Below are positions 1 to 8,812 of a DNA stretch of 64,000 bases, one piece after another. How positions within the stretch are numbered: position 1 is the stretch's first letter; the number at the start of each line of letters is the position of its first letter. The notes under the pieces were generated by a model. That model was not told where the DNA came from and made no database searches. It saw nothing but the letters and a program-made list of their open reading frames with translations. Source of the DNA: an uncultured Vibrio sp. (GTDB lineage Bacteria > Pseudomonadota > Gammaproteobacteria > Enterobacterales > Vibrionaceae); contig NZ_OY776223.1 in NCBI RefSeq assembly GCF_963675395.1, positions 1,116,001 to 1,180,000 on the forward strand, written 5' to 3'. The translations under genes were made by a program, and so were the position numbers.

Positions 1-4
1 AAGC

Positions 5-970
5 ATGAGCAAACCAATCCAGATGGAAAAAGGCGTTAAATATCGTGACGCCGAAAAAATGGCATTGATTCCAGTAAAGAACATGCCTTCAGAGCAGAAA
101 GAAGTACTGCGTAAGCCTGATTGGATGAAAATCAAGCTACCGGCCGATAGCCAACGAATCCAAGACATCAAAGCAGCAATGCGTAAGAATAAGCTTCACT
201 CTGTATGTGAAGAAGCCTCTTGCCCTAACCTGGCTGAGTGTTTTAACCACGGTACGGCGACCTTTATGATCCTAGGCGCAATCTGTACTCGTCGTTGTCC
301 TTTCTGTGACGTTGCTCATGGCCGACCTCTAGCTCCAGAAGCAGAAGAGCCACAGAAACTGGCGAAAACCATCGCAGATATGAAGCTGAAGTATGTGGTA
401 ATTACTTCTGTCGACCGTGATGATCTGCGTGACGGTGGTGCACAGCACTTCGCTGACTGTAACCGCGAGATTCGTGCACTGAACCCTAGCATCAAGATTG
501 AAACTTTGGTTCCTGACTTCCGTGGTCGTATGGACGTAGCTCTTGATCTGATGAAAGATAACCCGCCAGATGTTTTCAACCACAACTTGGAAACTGCGCC
601 ACGTCTTTACCGTAAAGCTCGTCCGGGTGCAAACTACAAGTGGTCGCTACAACTACTGAAAAAATTCAAAGAGCAACATCCAGACGTACCGACTAAGTCA
701 GGTCTGATGATGGGCCTTGGCGAGACAAAAGAAGAGATCGTCGAAGTACTGAAAGATCTGCGCGAACACGGTGTAACCATGCTAACGCTTGGTCAGTACC
801 TAGCGCCAAGCCGTCACCACCTGCCAGTAGAACGTTACGTGCCACCATCAGAGTTTGATGAGCTTAAAGAGATCGCACTGGAACTCGGCTTCACGCACGC
901 AGCGTGTGGTCCATTTGTTCGCTCTTCATACCATGCCGATATGCAGGCTCAAGGTATCGAGATCAAGTGA
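5..970 (+). CDS. lipA: Lipoyl synthase LipA
   Basis: Radical SAM enzyme that inserts two sulfurs into protein-bound octanoyl groups to make the lipoyl cofactor of pyruvate and 2-oxoglutarate dehydrogenases and the glycine cleavage H protein. At 321 aa it has the usual length. Both iron-sulfur cluster motifs are visible: the auxiliary-cluster cysteines at 68, 73 and 79 (CX4CX5C) and the radical SAM cysteines at 94, 98 and 101 (CX3CX2C). The conserved RSSY near the C-terminus supplies the serine ligand. The gene is complete from an ATG at the window edge and ends before a strong terminator. Its usual partner lipB would lie just outside the window. Confidence 0.98.
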   Translation: MSKPIQMEKGVKYRDAEKMALIPVKNMPSEQKEVLRKPDWMKIKLPADSQRIQDIKAAMRKNKLHSVCEEASCPNLAECFNHGTATFMILGAICTRRCPFCDVAHGRPLAPEAEEPQKLAKTIADMKLKYVVITSVDRDDLRDGGAQHFADCNREIRALNPSIKIETLVPDFRGRMDVALDLMKDNPPDVFNHNLETAPRLYRKARPGANYKWSLQLLKKFKEQHPDVPTKSGLMMGLGETKEEIVEVLKDLREHGVTMLTLGQYLAPSRHHLPVERYVPPSEFDELKEIALELGFTHAACGPFVRSSYHADMQAQGIEIK

Positions 971-990
971 TTTATTTACTCTAAAGACTA

Positions 991-1020
991 AAAAGGTTGG
1001 CACTTCGCCAGCCTTTTTTT
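991..1020 (+). terminator. Rho-independent terminator after lipA
   Basis: GC-rich hairpin AAGGTTGGC / GCCAGCCTT with a five-base loop, followed by a run of seven T on the plus strand. Confidence 0.85.
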
Positions 1021-1063
1021 GTATCTGGTAAATGATGATAAAAAGCCATTCCAAACGCCAGAA

Positions 1064-1092
1064 AAACAAAAAGGCCCTCAATTGAGGACCTT
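1064..1092 (-). terminator. Rho-independent terminator after glyA
   Basis: Hairpin with arms AAGGTCCTC and GAGGGCCTT around AATT, with a T-rich tail when read on the minus strand. It lies about 110 bases beyond the glyA stop; the bases in between show nothing else I can name. Confidence 0.75.
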
Positions 1093-1201
1093 AATATTTA
1101 ATTTTCAAAATAGATGAGTCGAGTTCTAGGAGAACACACGGAGTTTACGCGAGCAAATGAGTATGTTCGACACCGAAATCGGCTCACTCTATGAAGAACA
1201 A

Positions 1202-2452
1202 TTATGCGTAAACTGGTAGACGCTTACAAATATCTAGCACTTTCTGTTTGGTCGCTTCGATAACTTCTTGGTTGTCGATGTTATCAAGAACGTCACACAT
1301 CCAGTTCGCTAGCTCTTTTGCGTCTTCTACTGTGAAGCCACGGCGAGTGATTGCTGGCGTACCTACACGGATACCAGACGTTACGAATGGGCTACGTGGG
1401 TCATTTGGTACTGAGTTTTTGTTTACTGTGATGTTCGCTGCGCCTAGTGCTGCATCCGCTTCTTTACCAGTAATGTTCTTGTCGATTAGATCAACCAGGA
1501 ACAGGTGGTTTTCTGTACCGTTAGAAACGATTTTGTAACCGCGCTCTTGGAACTGAGCAACCATTGCTTTCGCGTTTTCAACAACGCGAGCTTGGTAAGC
1601 TTTAAATTCCGGTTCCATTGCTTCTTTGAACGCTACCGCTTTACCAGCGATCACGTGCATTAGAGGACCACCTTGACCACCAGGGAAAACAGCTGAGTTC
1701 AGCTTTTTGTACATCTCTTCGCCAGCGTTAGACAGGATAAGACCACCACGTGGACCTGCTAATGTTTTGTGCGTCGTTGTCGTTACAACGTGCGCGTATG
1801 GTACTGGTGTTGGGTAAACACCTGCAGCGATAAGACCAGCAACGTGAGCCATATCTACGAATAGGTAAGCATCAACTTTGTCTGCGATTTCGCGCATGCG
1901 TTTCCAGTCAACGATTTGCGAGTACGCAGAGAAACCACCGATGATCATCTTAGGCTTGTGCTCAAGGGCTAGAGCTTCCATCTCGTCGTAGTTGATTTGA
2001 CCAGCTTCGTCGATACCGTAAGGGATAACGTTGTAGTGCTTACCAGAGAAGTTTACTGGTGAACCGTGTGTCAGGTGACCACCGTGTGCCAAGCTCATGC
2101 CTAGTACTGTATCGCCTGGGTTCAGAAGCGCCATGTATACTGCGCTGTTTGCTTGAGAACCTGAGTGAGGCTGTACGTTTGCGTATTCACAACCGAATAG
2201 TTCGCATGCACGATCGATTGCTAATTGTTCCGCTTTATCTACGTACTCACAACCGCCGTAGTAACGCTTGCCTGGGTAGCCTTCAGCGTATTTGTTCGTT
2301 AGCTGAGAACCTTGAGCTTCCATTACACGTGGGCTTGTGTAGTTTTCAGAAGCGATAAGTTCAATGTGCTCTTCCTGGCGAAGAGTTTCTTCTTGGATAG
2401 CTGCGAACAGTTCCGCATCGTAATCTGCGATGTTCATATCACGCTTAAGCAT
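1202..2452 (-). CDS. glyA: Serine hydroxymethyltransferase GlyA
   Basis: PLP enzyme that converts serine and tetrahydrofolate to glycine and 5,10-methylene-tetrahydrofolate, the main source of one-carbon units for purines, thymidylate and methionine. The 416-aa protein is colinear with the bacterial family. The PLP lysine is K229 within [14 protein letters not shown], and the N-terminal IASENYTS substrate motif is present. The ATG start has AGGAG six bases upstream. A PurR box lies between a candidate promoter and the start, matching the known PurR control of glyA in E. coli. Monocistronic by context, since the upstream gene is divergent. Confidence 0.98.
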   Translation of the reverse strand: MLKRDMNIADYDAELFAAIQEETLRQEEHIELIASENYTSPRVMEAQGSQLTNKYAEGYPGKRYYGGCEYVDKAEQLAIDRACELFGCEYANVQPHSGSQANSAVYMALLNPGDTVLGMSLAHGGHLTHGSPVNFSGKHYNVIPYGIDEAGQINYDEMEALALEHKPKMIIGGFSAYSQIVDWKRMREIADKVDAYLFVDMAHVAGLIAAGVYPTPVPYAHVVTTTTHKTLAGPRGGLILSNAGEEMYKKLNSAVFPGGQGGPLMHVIAGKAVAFKEAMEPEFKAYQARVVENAKAMVAQFQERGYKIVSNGTENHLFLVDLIDKNITGKEADAALGAANITVNKNSVPNDPRSPFVTSGIRVGTPAITRRGFTVEDAKELANWMCDVLDNIDNQEVIEATKQKVLDICKRLPVYA

Positions 2453-2511
2453 CTGTATCTCCTGACTCAGATTAGTACTGAAATTGGCAAAAAAAACTGT
2501 TTAATGACCGA

Positions 2512-2527
2512 GCGCAAACGTTTCCGT
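2512..2527. promoter_or_regulatory. PurR operator upstream of glyA
   Basis: GCGCAAACGTTTCCGT matches the PurR consensus ACGCAAACGTTTGCGT at 14 of 16 positions. A minus-strand -10-like TAGAAT lies at 2544-2549, so the box sits roughly at +10 to +25 of the predicted glyA transcript, a position suited to repression when hypoxanthine or guanine is plentiful. Confidence 0.8.
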
Positions 2528-2798
2528 CACCCTAATGGCGCGCATTCTACATAATTTGATCTGGGTCATAAAGAGAAAATTTAAATTTTTCTCATGCAGT
2601 TTTTTCATGATGACAAGTAATAAATATCATGTCGATGTTGCAATCATTTAAACAACAGTCATTACTGTCAATTTTGTGCTTTACACCCTGTAAAACAGCA
2701 ATTACATACGTTTACCGTAAATTTAAGCCTCTAGCTACCGAAAAGATCATCTTTTTACTATGATGCACGCCTTATTTCTCACCTGTGACTGAAAATTG
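2528..2798. other. Intergenic region between glyA and the YitT-like gene
   Basis: Divergent promoter region. It carries the likely glyA promoter near 2544-2570 and AT-rich sequence. An inverted repeat TTTACACCCTGTAAA sits near 2680-2695 and does not match a regulator I can name. No convincing small ORF or RNA element is visible. Confidence 0.4.
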
Positions 2799-3404
2799 AT
2801 GGAAAAACACTCGCTAAAAGAAGACTGGATAGCAATTCTCACGGGAACCTTTTTGGTAGCTCAAGGCGTTTTCTTTCTCCAATCCGCGCAACTCCTTACT
2901 GGAGGAACGACCGGATTAGCTTTGCTTATTAGCCAATTTACACCTTTTACCTTTGGTGTGCTGTACTTTTTAGCTAACTGCCCTTTTTATCTGTTAGCCT
3001 GGAAACGCTTTGGCCGTCATTTTGCCATCAACAGTGTCATTTCTGGTGCTTTAGTTTCAATTTTTGCCGATCATCTTTATTTACTGATTTCATTAGAGTC
3101 CATCAATGAAGTCTATTGCGCTGTCGCGGGCGGGTTATTAATGGGATTAGGTATGCTGATCTTATTCCGTCATCGTTCTAGTCTGGGCGGTTTTAACGTG
3201 TTGTGCTTGTTTATCCAGGATAAATTTGGCATTTCAGTCGGCAAGAGTCAGATGGCGATTGATGTGTGTATCGTATTGGCATCGATGTTCTTCGTGTCAC
3301 CTTGGATAATCGCTCTGTCAGCTTTAGGGGCGTTTGCGCTCAACCTGGTACTCGCCATGAACCACAAGCCACATCGATACTCTGTCACTTACGGCTCTCA
3401 ATAA
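2799..3404 (+). CDS. YitT family (DUF161-type) membrane protein
   Basis: A 201-aa hydrophobic protein with about five or six predicted membrane segments, for example the GTFLVAQGVFFLQSAQLL and LALLISQFTPFTFGVLYFL stretches and the AGGLLMGLGMLILF segment. The glycine-rich TGGTTGLALL near the first helix and GGFNVLCLFIQDKFGIS are typical of YitT-family proteins. These have no assigned substrate, so I give none. I prefer the ATG at 2799 over the TTG one codon earlier. It stands alone between divergent glyA and convergent treC. Confidence 0.75.
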   Translation: MEKHSLKEDWIAILTGTFLVAQGVFFLQSAQLLTGGTTGLALLISQFTPFTFGVLYFLANCPFYLLAWKRFGRHFAINSVISGALVSIFADHLYLLISLESINEVYCAVAGGLLMGLGMLILFRHRSSLGGFNVLCLFIQDKFGISVGKSQMAIDVCIVLASMFFVSPWIIALSALGAFALNLVLAMNHKPHRYSVTYGSQ

Positions 3405-3420
3405 ACCTCGACGAAAAAGA

Positions 3421-3452
3421 AAAAGGCTTTGGGGAGCATTCCAAAGCCTTTT
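3421..3452. terminator. Bidirectional terminator between the YitT-like gene and treC
   Basis: Perfect 12-bp stem AAAAGGCTTTGG / CCAAAGCCTTTT with an eight-base loop; serves two convergent genes. Confidence 0.85.
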
Positions 3453-3483
3453 GTGAGGACAAAAGTCCTAGAGGGGCATTCTA

Positions 3484-5169
3484 TTATTCTTCAATCAACA
3501 AAATTCGCGTTTCATACGGACGCAGTGTCTGATGATGAGAGGCAACCGCACTTGCCGAATTCTGATAGTTGGACAACAAACACTTGGCTTTATCCATCTC
3601 AAAACGTTCTGGCAATACGCACTCCGCCTTATCCCCATAGTAATTATTGATACACAAAAGCGTCTGGGTTTTATTCTGGCGAGCATACGCAAAAATACGC
3701 GAATGCTCTGGCAGCAAATCTTCATAGCTGCCGTCCGTGATGACCGGGACCTGTTTGCGCAGCTCAATCAAACGCTTGTAGAAATAAAACGCGGAGTTTA
3801 AATCCGCTACTGCTGACTCAGTATTGATTTGCGGATAGTTCTGCGCAACCTCTAGCCAAGGTGTTCCTTTGGTAAAACCTGCATGCTGTTGGCTATTCCA
3901 CTGCATGGGTGTGCGAGAGTTATCACGAGACTTCTGCGCCAGAATCGCCATCATCTCTTGGTGGGAAACTCCATCACGATGAACCATGATGTCGTACATG
4001 TTGGTACTTTCAACATCGCGATATTGACTGATCTCGGTATAACCCGGATTGGTCATGCCAATCTCTTCACCCTGATAAACGTAAGGCGTGCCCTGCATCA
4101 TATGAACAGACGCTGCCAGCATCTTCGCTGATTCGACTCTATACTGTTCGTCATCGCCAAGTCGGCTGACGACTCGTGGTTGATCGTGGTTACACCAGAA
4201 CAACGCGCCCCAGCCTTTACCATTTAACCCAGTTTGCCAATGATTAAAGATATGTTTGAGCTGAAGAAAGTCAAACGGCGCTTTAGTCCACTTTTCCCCA
4301 TTAGGGTAATCCACTTTCAAATGGTGGAAATTGAACACCATAGAAAGCTCTTTACCATCTAAAGACGAGTATTGCTGACAGTGCTCAAGGGTTGTCGAAG
4401 ACATCTCGCCCACCGTCACACTACCGTATTTCTGGAATACTGCTTGGCTGATCTCTTGCAAGTATTCATGCACTCGTGGGCCATCGGTATAAAAACGGCG
4501 TCCGTCACCAATCTCATCACTCGGAAAATCTTGTTGCTTGGAAATCAGATTAATCACATCCAGACGAAATCCATCCACGCCCTTCTCGGCCCAAAAGCTG
4601 ATCACGTCTTTGACTTCTTCACGTACGACTGGGTTTTCCCAGTTTAAATCGGCTTGTTCTTTGGCAAACAGGTGCAAATAGTACTGCCCAGTGGCTTCAT
4701 CCAGTTCCCATGCGTTACCACCAAACTTGGATTGCCAGTTGTTGGGCTCTGCTCCCTCTATCGGATCTTTCCAGATGTAATAATCACGATACGGGCTATT
4801 TTTATCACCCAGCGCAGACTGGAACCATTTGTGCTCAGTCGAGGTATGATTGACGACAATATCCATGATAATCCGGATACCCAGCTGATGCGCCTCCGCC
4901 AACAACTCATTGACGTCAGCCATCGTGCCGAACTCAGGATTGATCGCGTAGTAATCGGAAATATCATAACCGTTGTCGACCATTGGCGAGGCATACACAG
5001 GCGTTAGCCAAATTGCATCCACACCAAGGTGTTTCAGGTAATCCAGTTTAGAAATGATTCCTTTGATATCCCCGGTCCCTTTGCTGCCACTGTCGCAAAA
5101 ACTTTTCGGGTAAATTTGGTAGATTGTTGCGGTTTTCCACCAGCTGTCATCTTGCTCGGTCATTGCCAT
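3484..5169 (-). CDS. treC: Trehalose-6-phosphate hydrolase TreC
   Basis: GH13 alpha-amylase-family enzyme that splits cytoplasmic trehalose 6-phosphate into glucose and glucose 6-phosphate after PTS import. It is about 561 aa; the N-terminal WWKTATIYQIYPKSFCDS, the nucleophile region GFRLDVINLI, the acid/base region VGEMSST and the NHDQPR motif are all present. The gene lies 78 bases downstream of treB on the same strand, so a treBC operon is likely. The start is uncertain: ATG at 5169 has GTGAG at good spacing; ATG 5163 and GTG 5178 are alternatives. Confidence 0.95.
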   Translation of the reverse strand: MAMTEQDDSWWKTATIYQIYPKSFCDSGSKGTGDIKGIISKLDYLKHLGVDAIWLTPVYASPMVDNGYDISDYYAINPEFGTMADVNELLAEAHQLGIRIIMDIVVNHTSTEHKWFQSALGDKNSPYRDYYIWKDPIEGAEPNNWQSKFGGNAWELDEATGQYYLHLFAKEQADLNWENPVVREEVKDVISFWAEKGVDGFRLDVINLISKQQDFPSDEIGDGRRFYTDGPRVHEYLQEISQAVFQKYGSVTVGEMSSTTLEHCQQYSSLDGKELSMVFNFHHLKVDYPNGEKWTKAPFDFLQLKHIFNHWQTGLNGKGWGALFWCNHDQPRVVSRLGDDEQYRVESAKMLAASVHMMQGTPYVYQGEEIGMTNPGYTEISQYRDVESTNMYDIMVHRDGVSHQEMMAILAQKSRDNSRTPMQWNSQQHAGFTKGTPWLEVAQNYPQINTESAVADLNSAFYFYKRLIELRKQVPVITDGSYEDLLPEHSRIFAYARQNKTQTLLCINNYYGDKAECVLPERFEMDKAKCLLSNYQNSASAVASHHQTLRPYETRILLIEE

Positions 5170-5247
5170 TTCTAACACTCACTTACCAATAATTTAAAGA
5201 AGGTGCGATGGCCTACATGGTGAATGGCCACCGCTTGTTTAAGTTCA

Positions 5248-6672
5248 TTACGCGCTTGCCGTCTCAAGCTCACCTTTGACTTTCGCACGTTTATAAAGAA
5301 TCAGTGTTAAACCAACAGGCACCACTATCGCCACTAACATTGCCAATGCGAACACACCCCAAAACTGTGGCTGGATAGATAAGATGCCAGGTAGGCCACC
5401 TACGCCGATACCGTTCGCCATCACACCAGCGCTACCACAAACTGCCGCCGCACACGCACTACCAATCATTGCGCTCAGCATTGGGAACTTGTATTTGAGG
5501 TTGATACCGTACATCGCAGGCTCAGTTACGCCGAGATAAGCTGAGATGGCTGCTGGCACAGAGATTTCACGCTCGTCCTGTTTTTTACTGATGATAATAA
5601 TGCCGACCACAGCCGATGCCTGCGCAATGTTTGAAAGCGCAATCAAAGGCCAGATTGGGGTGCCGCCAATCTCTTGCATTAGCTGCAAATCCACGGCGTT
5701 GGTGGTGTGGTGAATACCAGTGATAACTAGTGGCGCGTACAAGAAGCCAAAGACGGTCGAGCCGATAATGGCAAAGTCGCCCGTCATGGCAGCCTTGGCA
5801 GCAAATGCCACACCATTACCTAACATACGACCAAATGGACCAATGATAGAGTGCGCCAGAATCACCGAGATAATGATGGAAACAAATGGCACCACAACCA
5901 GATACAAGTAAGACGGAGTGATACGTTTAAGGTATTTTTCGATATACGCCAGCGCGATACCCGCGAGCATGGCAGGAATAACCTGAGCCTGATAACCCAC
6001 TTTTTCAATCACAAACCAACCGAAATCCCACACTTCCGGTACTTGTTTACCAATCAAATAAGCATTCATTAATTGTGGAGAGACCAGAGTCACACCGAGC
6101 GTGATGCCCAGTATCGGTGTACCACCCAGTTTTTTTACCGTTGACCAACAGACGCCAACAGGTAGGAAGAAGAAAATCGCTTCGCCAATTAACCATAAGA
6201 ATGAATGCACTGTCGCCCAGAACTGACTGATTTCTGTCAGAGTCTGGCCATCAAACATCTTGATGTCGCCAATCACATTACGGAAACCAAGAATCAGACC
6301 ACCAGTAATGATGGCAGGAAGCAGAGGTACGAAGATTTCTGCAAGGTGAGAGATGCCACGCTCGACGATATTCATGTTCTGACGCGCGGCATTTTTTGAT
6401 TCATCTTTGCAGGCTTCGCTTTTACCCGTCATCTCGATCAACACCTTATACACTTCATCGACTTCAGTACCGATGACAACCTGGAATTGACCTGCGTTGG
6501 TAAAACAGCCTTTTACTATTGGCAGTGCTTCTAACTGATTAATATCAGCTTGTTCAGTCTCATTAAGTACAAAACGTAAACGAGTTAAGCAGTGGCTTAC
6601 ACTCGCAATATTGTCTGGCCCACCGACCAACTCAATAAGACGCTGTACATCTTGACGCGCAATCTTACTCAT
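5248..6672 (-). CDS. treB: PTS trehalose-specific EIIBC component TreB
   Basis: Membrane permease and phosphotransferase that imports trehalose as trehalose 6-phosphate. The order is EIIB first (about residues 1-80, phosphocysteine in SHCLTRLRFVL) then the EIIC membrane domain with roughly ten helices. There is no EIIA domain, so phosphate must come from a separate EIIA, by analogy Crr (EIIA-Glc). About 474 aa, equal to E. coli TreB. I choose ATG 6672 over GTG 6684 because GGGTGG lies eight bases before the ATG. The promoter is flanked by two TreR palindromes. The Shine-Dalgarno can pair with the candidate small RNA at 43834-44139. Confidence 0.95.
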   Translation of the reverse strand: MSKIARQDVQRLIELVGGPDNIASVSHCLTRLRFVLNETEQADINQLEALPIVKGCFTNAGQFQVVIGTEVDEVYKVLIEMTGKSEACKDESKNAARQNMNIVERGISHLAEIFVPLLPAIITGGLILGFRNVIGDIKMFDGQTLTEISQFWATVHSFLWLIGEAIFFFLPVGVCWSTVKKLGGTPILGITLGVTLVSPQLMNAYLIGKQVPEVWDFGWFVIEKVGYQAQVIPAMLAGIALAYIEKYLKRITPSYLYLVVVPFVSIIISVILAHSIIGPFGRMLGNGVAFAAKAAMTGDFAIIGSTVFGFLYAPLVITGIHHTTNAVDLQLMQEIGGTPIWPLIALSNIAQASAVVGIIIISKKQDEREISVPAAISAYLGVTEPAMYGINLKYKFPMLSAMIGSACAAAVCGSAGVMANGIGVGGLPGILSIQPQFWGVFALAMLVAIVVPVGLTLILYKRAKVKGELETASA

Positions 6673-6727
6673 AACTTTGCCCACCCTGTATTGGATATGT
6701 TTAACTTTTCTTTGTATTTATTATTAA

Positions 6728-6741
6728 TGGGAACATTCCCA
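6728..6741. promoter_or_regulatory. TreR operator, treB-proximal
   Basis: Palindrome TGGGAACATTCCCA, of the GGGAA-N2-TTCCC type bound by the LacI-family trehalose repressor TreR. It lies just downstream of the predicted treB -10 element. Confidence 0.75.
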
Positions 6742-6780
6742 CGAAGTGGTTTTATATTGCCACCTGAAGATAAAAAACAA
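6742..6780 (-). promoter_or_regulatory. Candidate treBC promoter between two operators
   Basis: On the minus strand TTGTTT (6775-6780) is followed after 17 bases by ATATAA, overlapping TATAAA. The whole element is framed by the two TreR palindromes, which would allow cooperative or looping repression. Promoter strength is not known from sequence. Confidence 0.5.
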
Positions 6781-6798
6781 AATGGGAACAGTCCCATT
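6781..6798. promoter_or_regulatory. TreR operator, distal
   Basis: AATGGGAACAGTCCCATT, with seven-base arms AATGGGA/TCCCATT, is the second copy of the operator and abuts the -35 of the treB promoter. Confidence 0.7.
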
Positions 6799-6869
6799 AA
6801 TTGAAAAGGATCACAAACTAAGCCTAGAGCAGAATACCTATTCCGCGACTAGAGCGTAGGGAGATGCCA

Positions 6870-7817
6870 CTATTGACCGACGGGTTTCTGAGTGAGGTGC
6901 AGTAAAGATTGGTTACCATTCAACTGATTAATCAGCATGTGAGCGGCTTTCTGACCGGCATTTGCATAACCAGGATCGACACTGAAGATATTCGGGAAAA
7001 GGAAAGACAGGAGTTCATTACCGCCGACGCCTGTTACGACGACGTCTTCACGCCCCAGCTCTTGTAGACGTTTAATTACACCAAGCGCAAGCGTATCACT
7101 GGCGCACACAATAGCTTGAGTATCTTGTTGTAGTACTTTATCCACCAACTGATAAGCACTTTCATGGCTAAGCGCTCCTGTTTGAAAGCAAGGTTGGATA
7201 TTCCTGCTCTGGCACCACAGCTGGTAAGCATTCAAACGGGCAAACCCCGTGGTTCTGTCGTCAGAATCCACACCTATATAGGCAATTCGAGAAAGCGATT
7301 GCTGCTCTAGGTGAGAAAGCGCCATATCGATAATGCCTTGGTTATCATAATTGATAGAGGAAACCTCACTCGTATCCATGGCAATTACCACAATACGACT
7401 GCCCCACTCCGCTAACGCTTGCTCATCACAGCCCGTAAAGCCAAACAAGATGACTCCATCAACATTACGACGTCTGAGCACCTCAAGATGCTCAATGGTT
7501 TTGTCGCGATCAAACTGGCTTTCCATGATCACCACGTCATAACCAGCAGAATATAACTCACGCAGCATGGTGCCCACGGCTTGGTTTTCTGATGGTGAAT
7601 CTAAACGAGAAATGATTACGCCCACCACTTTTTGTCTGCCTCCACGCATTGACTGCGCTGATTTGGAAGGGACATAGCCTGAATCACGAATGATTTCTTC
7701 AACCTTCTCACGCGTTTCTGGCTTTACCTTAGGATCGTTGGTGAGCACACGACTTACCGTCGACTTACCAACGCCAGCCAGTTTTGCGATATCAAGAATG
7801 GTGAGTTTTTTGTTCAT
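6870..7817 (-). CDS. treR: Trehalose operon repressor TreR (LacI family)
   Basis: LacI/GalR-type repressor that senses trehalose 6-phosphate. The N-terminal helix-turn-helix (LTILDIAKLAGVGKSTVSRVL) and hinge are followed by a periplasmic-binding-protein-like sensor domain; 315 aa matches E. coli TreR. It lies directly upstream of treB on the same strand, and the treB operators sit between the two genes. The operators are close to the treR stop, so treR probably has its own promoter near 7830-7860 and a separate transcript, perhaps with readthrough. Confidence 0.93.
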   Translation of the reverse strand: MNKKLTILDIAKLAGVGKSTVSRVLTNDPKVKPETREKVEEIIRDSGYVPSKSAQSMRGGRQKVVGVIISRLDSPSENQAVGTMLRELYSAGYDVVIMESQFDRDKTIEHLEVLRRRNVDGVILFGFTGCDEQALAEWGSRIVVIAMDTSEVSSINYDNQGIIDMALSHLEQQSLSRIAYIGVDSDDRTTGFARLNAYQLWCQSRNIQPCFQTGALSHESAYQLVDKVLQQDTQAIVCASDTLALGVIKRLQELGREDVVVTGVGGNELLSFLFPNIFSVDPGYANAGQKAAHMLINQLNGNQSLLHLTQKPVGQ

Positions 7818-7877
7818 AGGAGATCAAACTATAGTGGGTAGAGACTTAGGTAGATGAACTTTAACAACAAATAGAGA

Positions 7878-7901
7878 AAAGGGAAGCCAGCGCTTCCCTT
7901 T
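7878..7901 (-). terminator. Terminator after gmhB
   Basis: Stem AAAGGGAAG / CTTCCCTTT with a six-base loop, followed by TTCTC and more T on the minus strand. Confidence 0.7.
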
Positions 7902-7918
7902 ATAATATAGCAATGAGG

Positions 7919-8470
7919 TTATTTGTTTAAATATGCAGGAACGTCAGCAACGCTATCCAGCACGACAGTTGCAAGAGCTTCACCTTGCTCTGTAATTGGT
8001 TTGCCGGTGCGAACCAGAATCTTGGTCCCTACCCCAGCTGCCTCTGCCGCCATCATGTCTTCCGCTTTGTCGCCAATCATGACCGATTTCTCCATGTCGA
8101 TCTTCAGGAAGTCTCGGGCAGAAATGAACATGCCCGGCTTTGGCTTGCGGCAGTCACAATCTTGCTTGTATTCACCAATACCATGTTCAGGATGATGTGG
8201 GCAGTAATAGATACCATCAAACTCAACACCATGATCAACAAAGTTCCAATCCATCCATTGAGTCAGAGATAAAAATCGGTCTTCACTGAATTTACCGCGT
8301 GCGATGCCAGATTGATTCGTCACAAGAACCAACATATAACCTTGGTCTTTCAGCGCTTTCGTCGCTTCAAACACACCGTCAATGTACTCAAAATCATGTT
8401 CGTCATGAACGTAACCATGATCAACGTTAATCACGCCGTCACGGTCGATAAAAACAGCAGGTTTTGCCAA
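7919..8470 (-). CDS. gmhB: D-glycero-beta-D-manno-heptose-1,7-bisphosphate 7-phosphatase GmhB
   Basis: HAD-superfamily phosphatase that removes the 7-phosphate from heptose bisphosphate on the way to ADP-heptose for the lipopolysaccharide inner core. The 183-aa protein has the HAD nucleophile motif FIDRDGVIN at its N-terminus and the zinc-binding insert with CPHHPEHG and CDCRKPKPG, which separates GmhB from histidinol phosphatases. MIGDKAEDM is HAD motif IV. It lies beside metNIQ in divergent orientation. Confidence 0.95.
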   Translation of the reverse strand: MAKPAVFIDRDGVINVDHGYVHDEHDFEYIDGVFEATKALKDQGYMLVLVTNQSGIARGKFSEDRFLSLTQWMDWNFVDHGVEFDGIYYCPHHPEHGIGEYKQDCDCRKPKPGMFISARDFLKIDMEKSVMIGDKAEDMMAAEAAGVGTKILVRTGKPITEQGEALATVVLDSVADVPAYLNK

Positions 8471-8657
8471 AACATATTTCTCTATTAGCTCGGTTTAAGC
8501 AGATTATTACATACCTTATAAGCTTCAACACTATCTATTTAGATTGACATCGCGACAAAACAGTACGCTGCGCATCAAGAATCGTTAAATATCGGGGGCT
8601 GCCATCTTATGCTCGAAAAAACACCGCTGATATCACCAAGTTCCTATATCAGAACGC

Positions 8658-8683
8658 TTGCACATTTAGACGTCTAGACGTAA
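8658..8683 (+). promoter_or_regulatory. MetJ operator and candidate metN promoter
   Basis: Two tandem met boxes, AGACGTCT and AGACGTAA (8668-8683), match the eight-base MetJ unit AGACGTCT at 8/8 and 6/8. They occupy the spacer of a possible promoter, TTGCAC at 8658-8663 and TAAAAA at 8681-8686, so MetJ with S-adenosylmethionine would block polymerase. The further leader to 8812 holds a small hairpin (TGTCAAAA/TTTTGACA) and no clear riboswitch. Confidence 0.8.
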
Positions 8684-8812
8684 AAATATCTATTGACTTC
8701 AATCTTCTTAACCCATAGCATCAACTGAAAATTGAGATAGAGCTCAAAATTAAGTTCTGTCAAAAGCCGTTTTTGACAACGAAGTTCCCCATATCTCTAT
8801 GCAGGTTGAAAC

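Noticed and set aside
316..585. Long reverse-strand reading frames across lipA, glyA, treC, purL, dnaJ and dnaK
   Set aside because: They are antisense shadows of conserved proteins, without ribosome sites and without recognisable sequence.
1130..1215. GTTTACGC...GCGTAAAC inverted repeat at the glyA 3' end
   Set aside because: Arms are about 65 bases apart and one arm is glyA coding sequence; probably chance.
2670..2720. TyrR-like TTTACACCCTGTAAA repeat upstream of the YitT-like gene
   Set aside because: Half-sites are in the reverse order and spacing differs from the TyrR box TGTAAA-N6-TTTACA.
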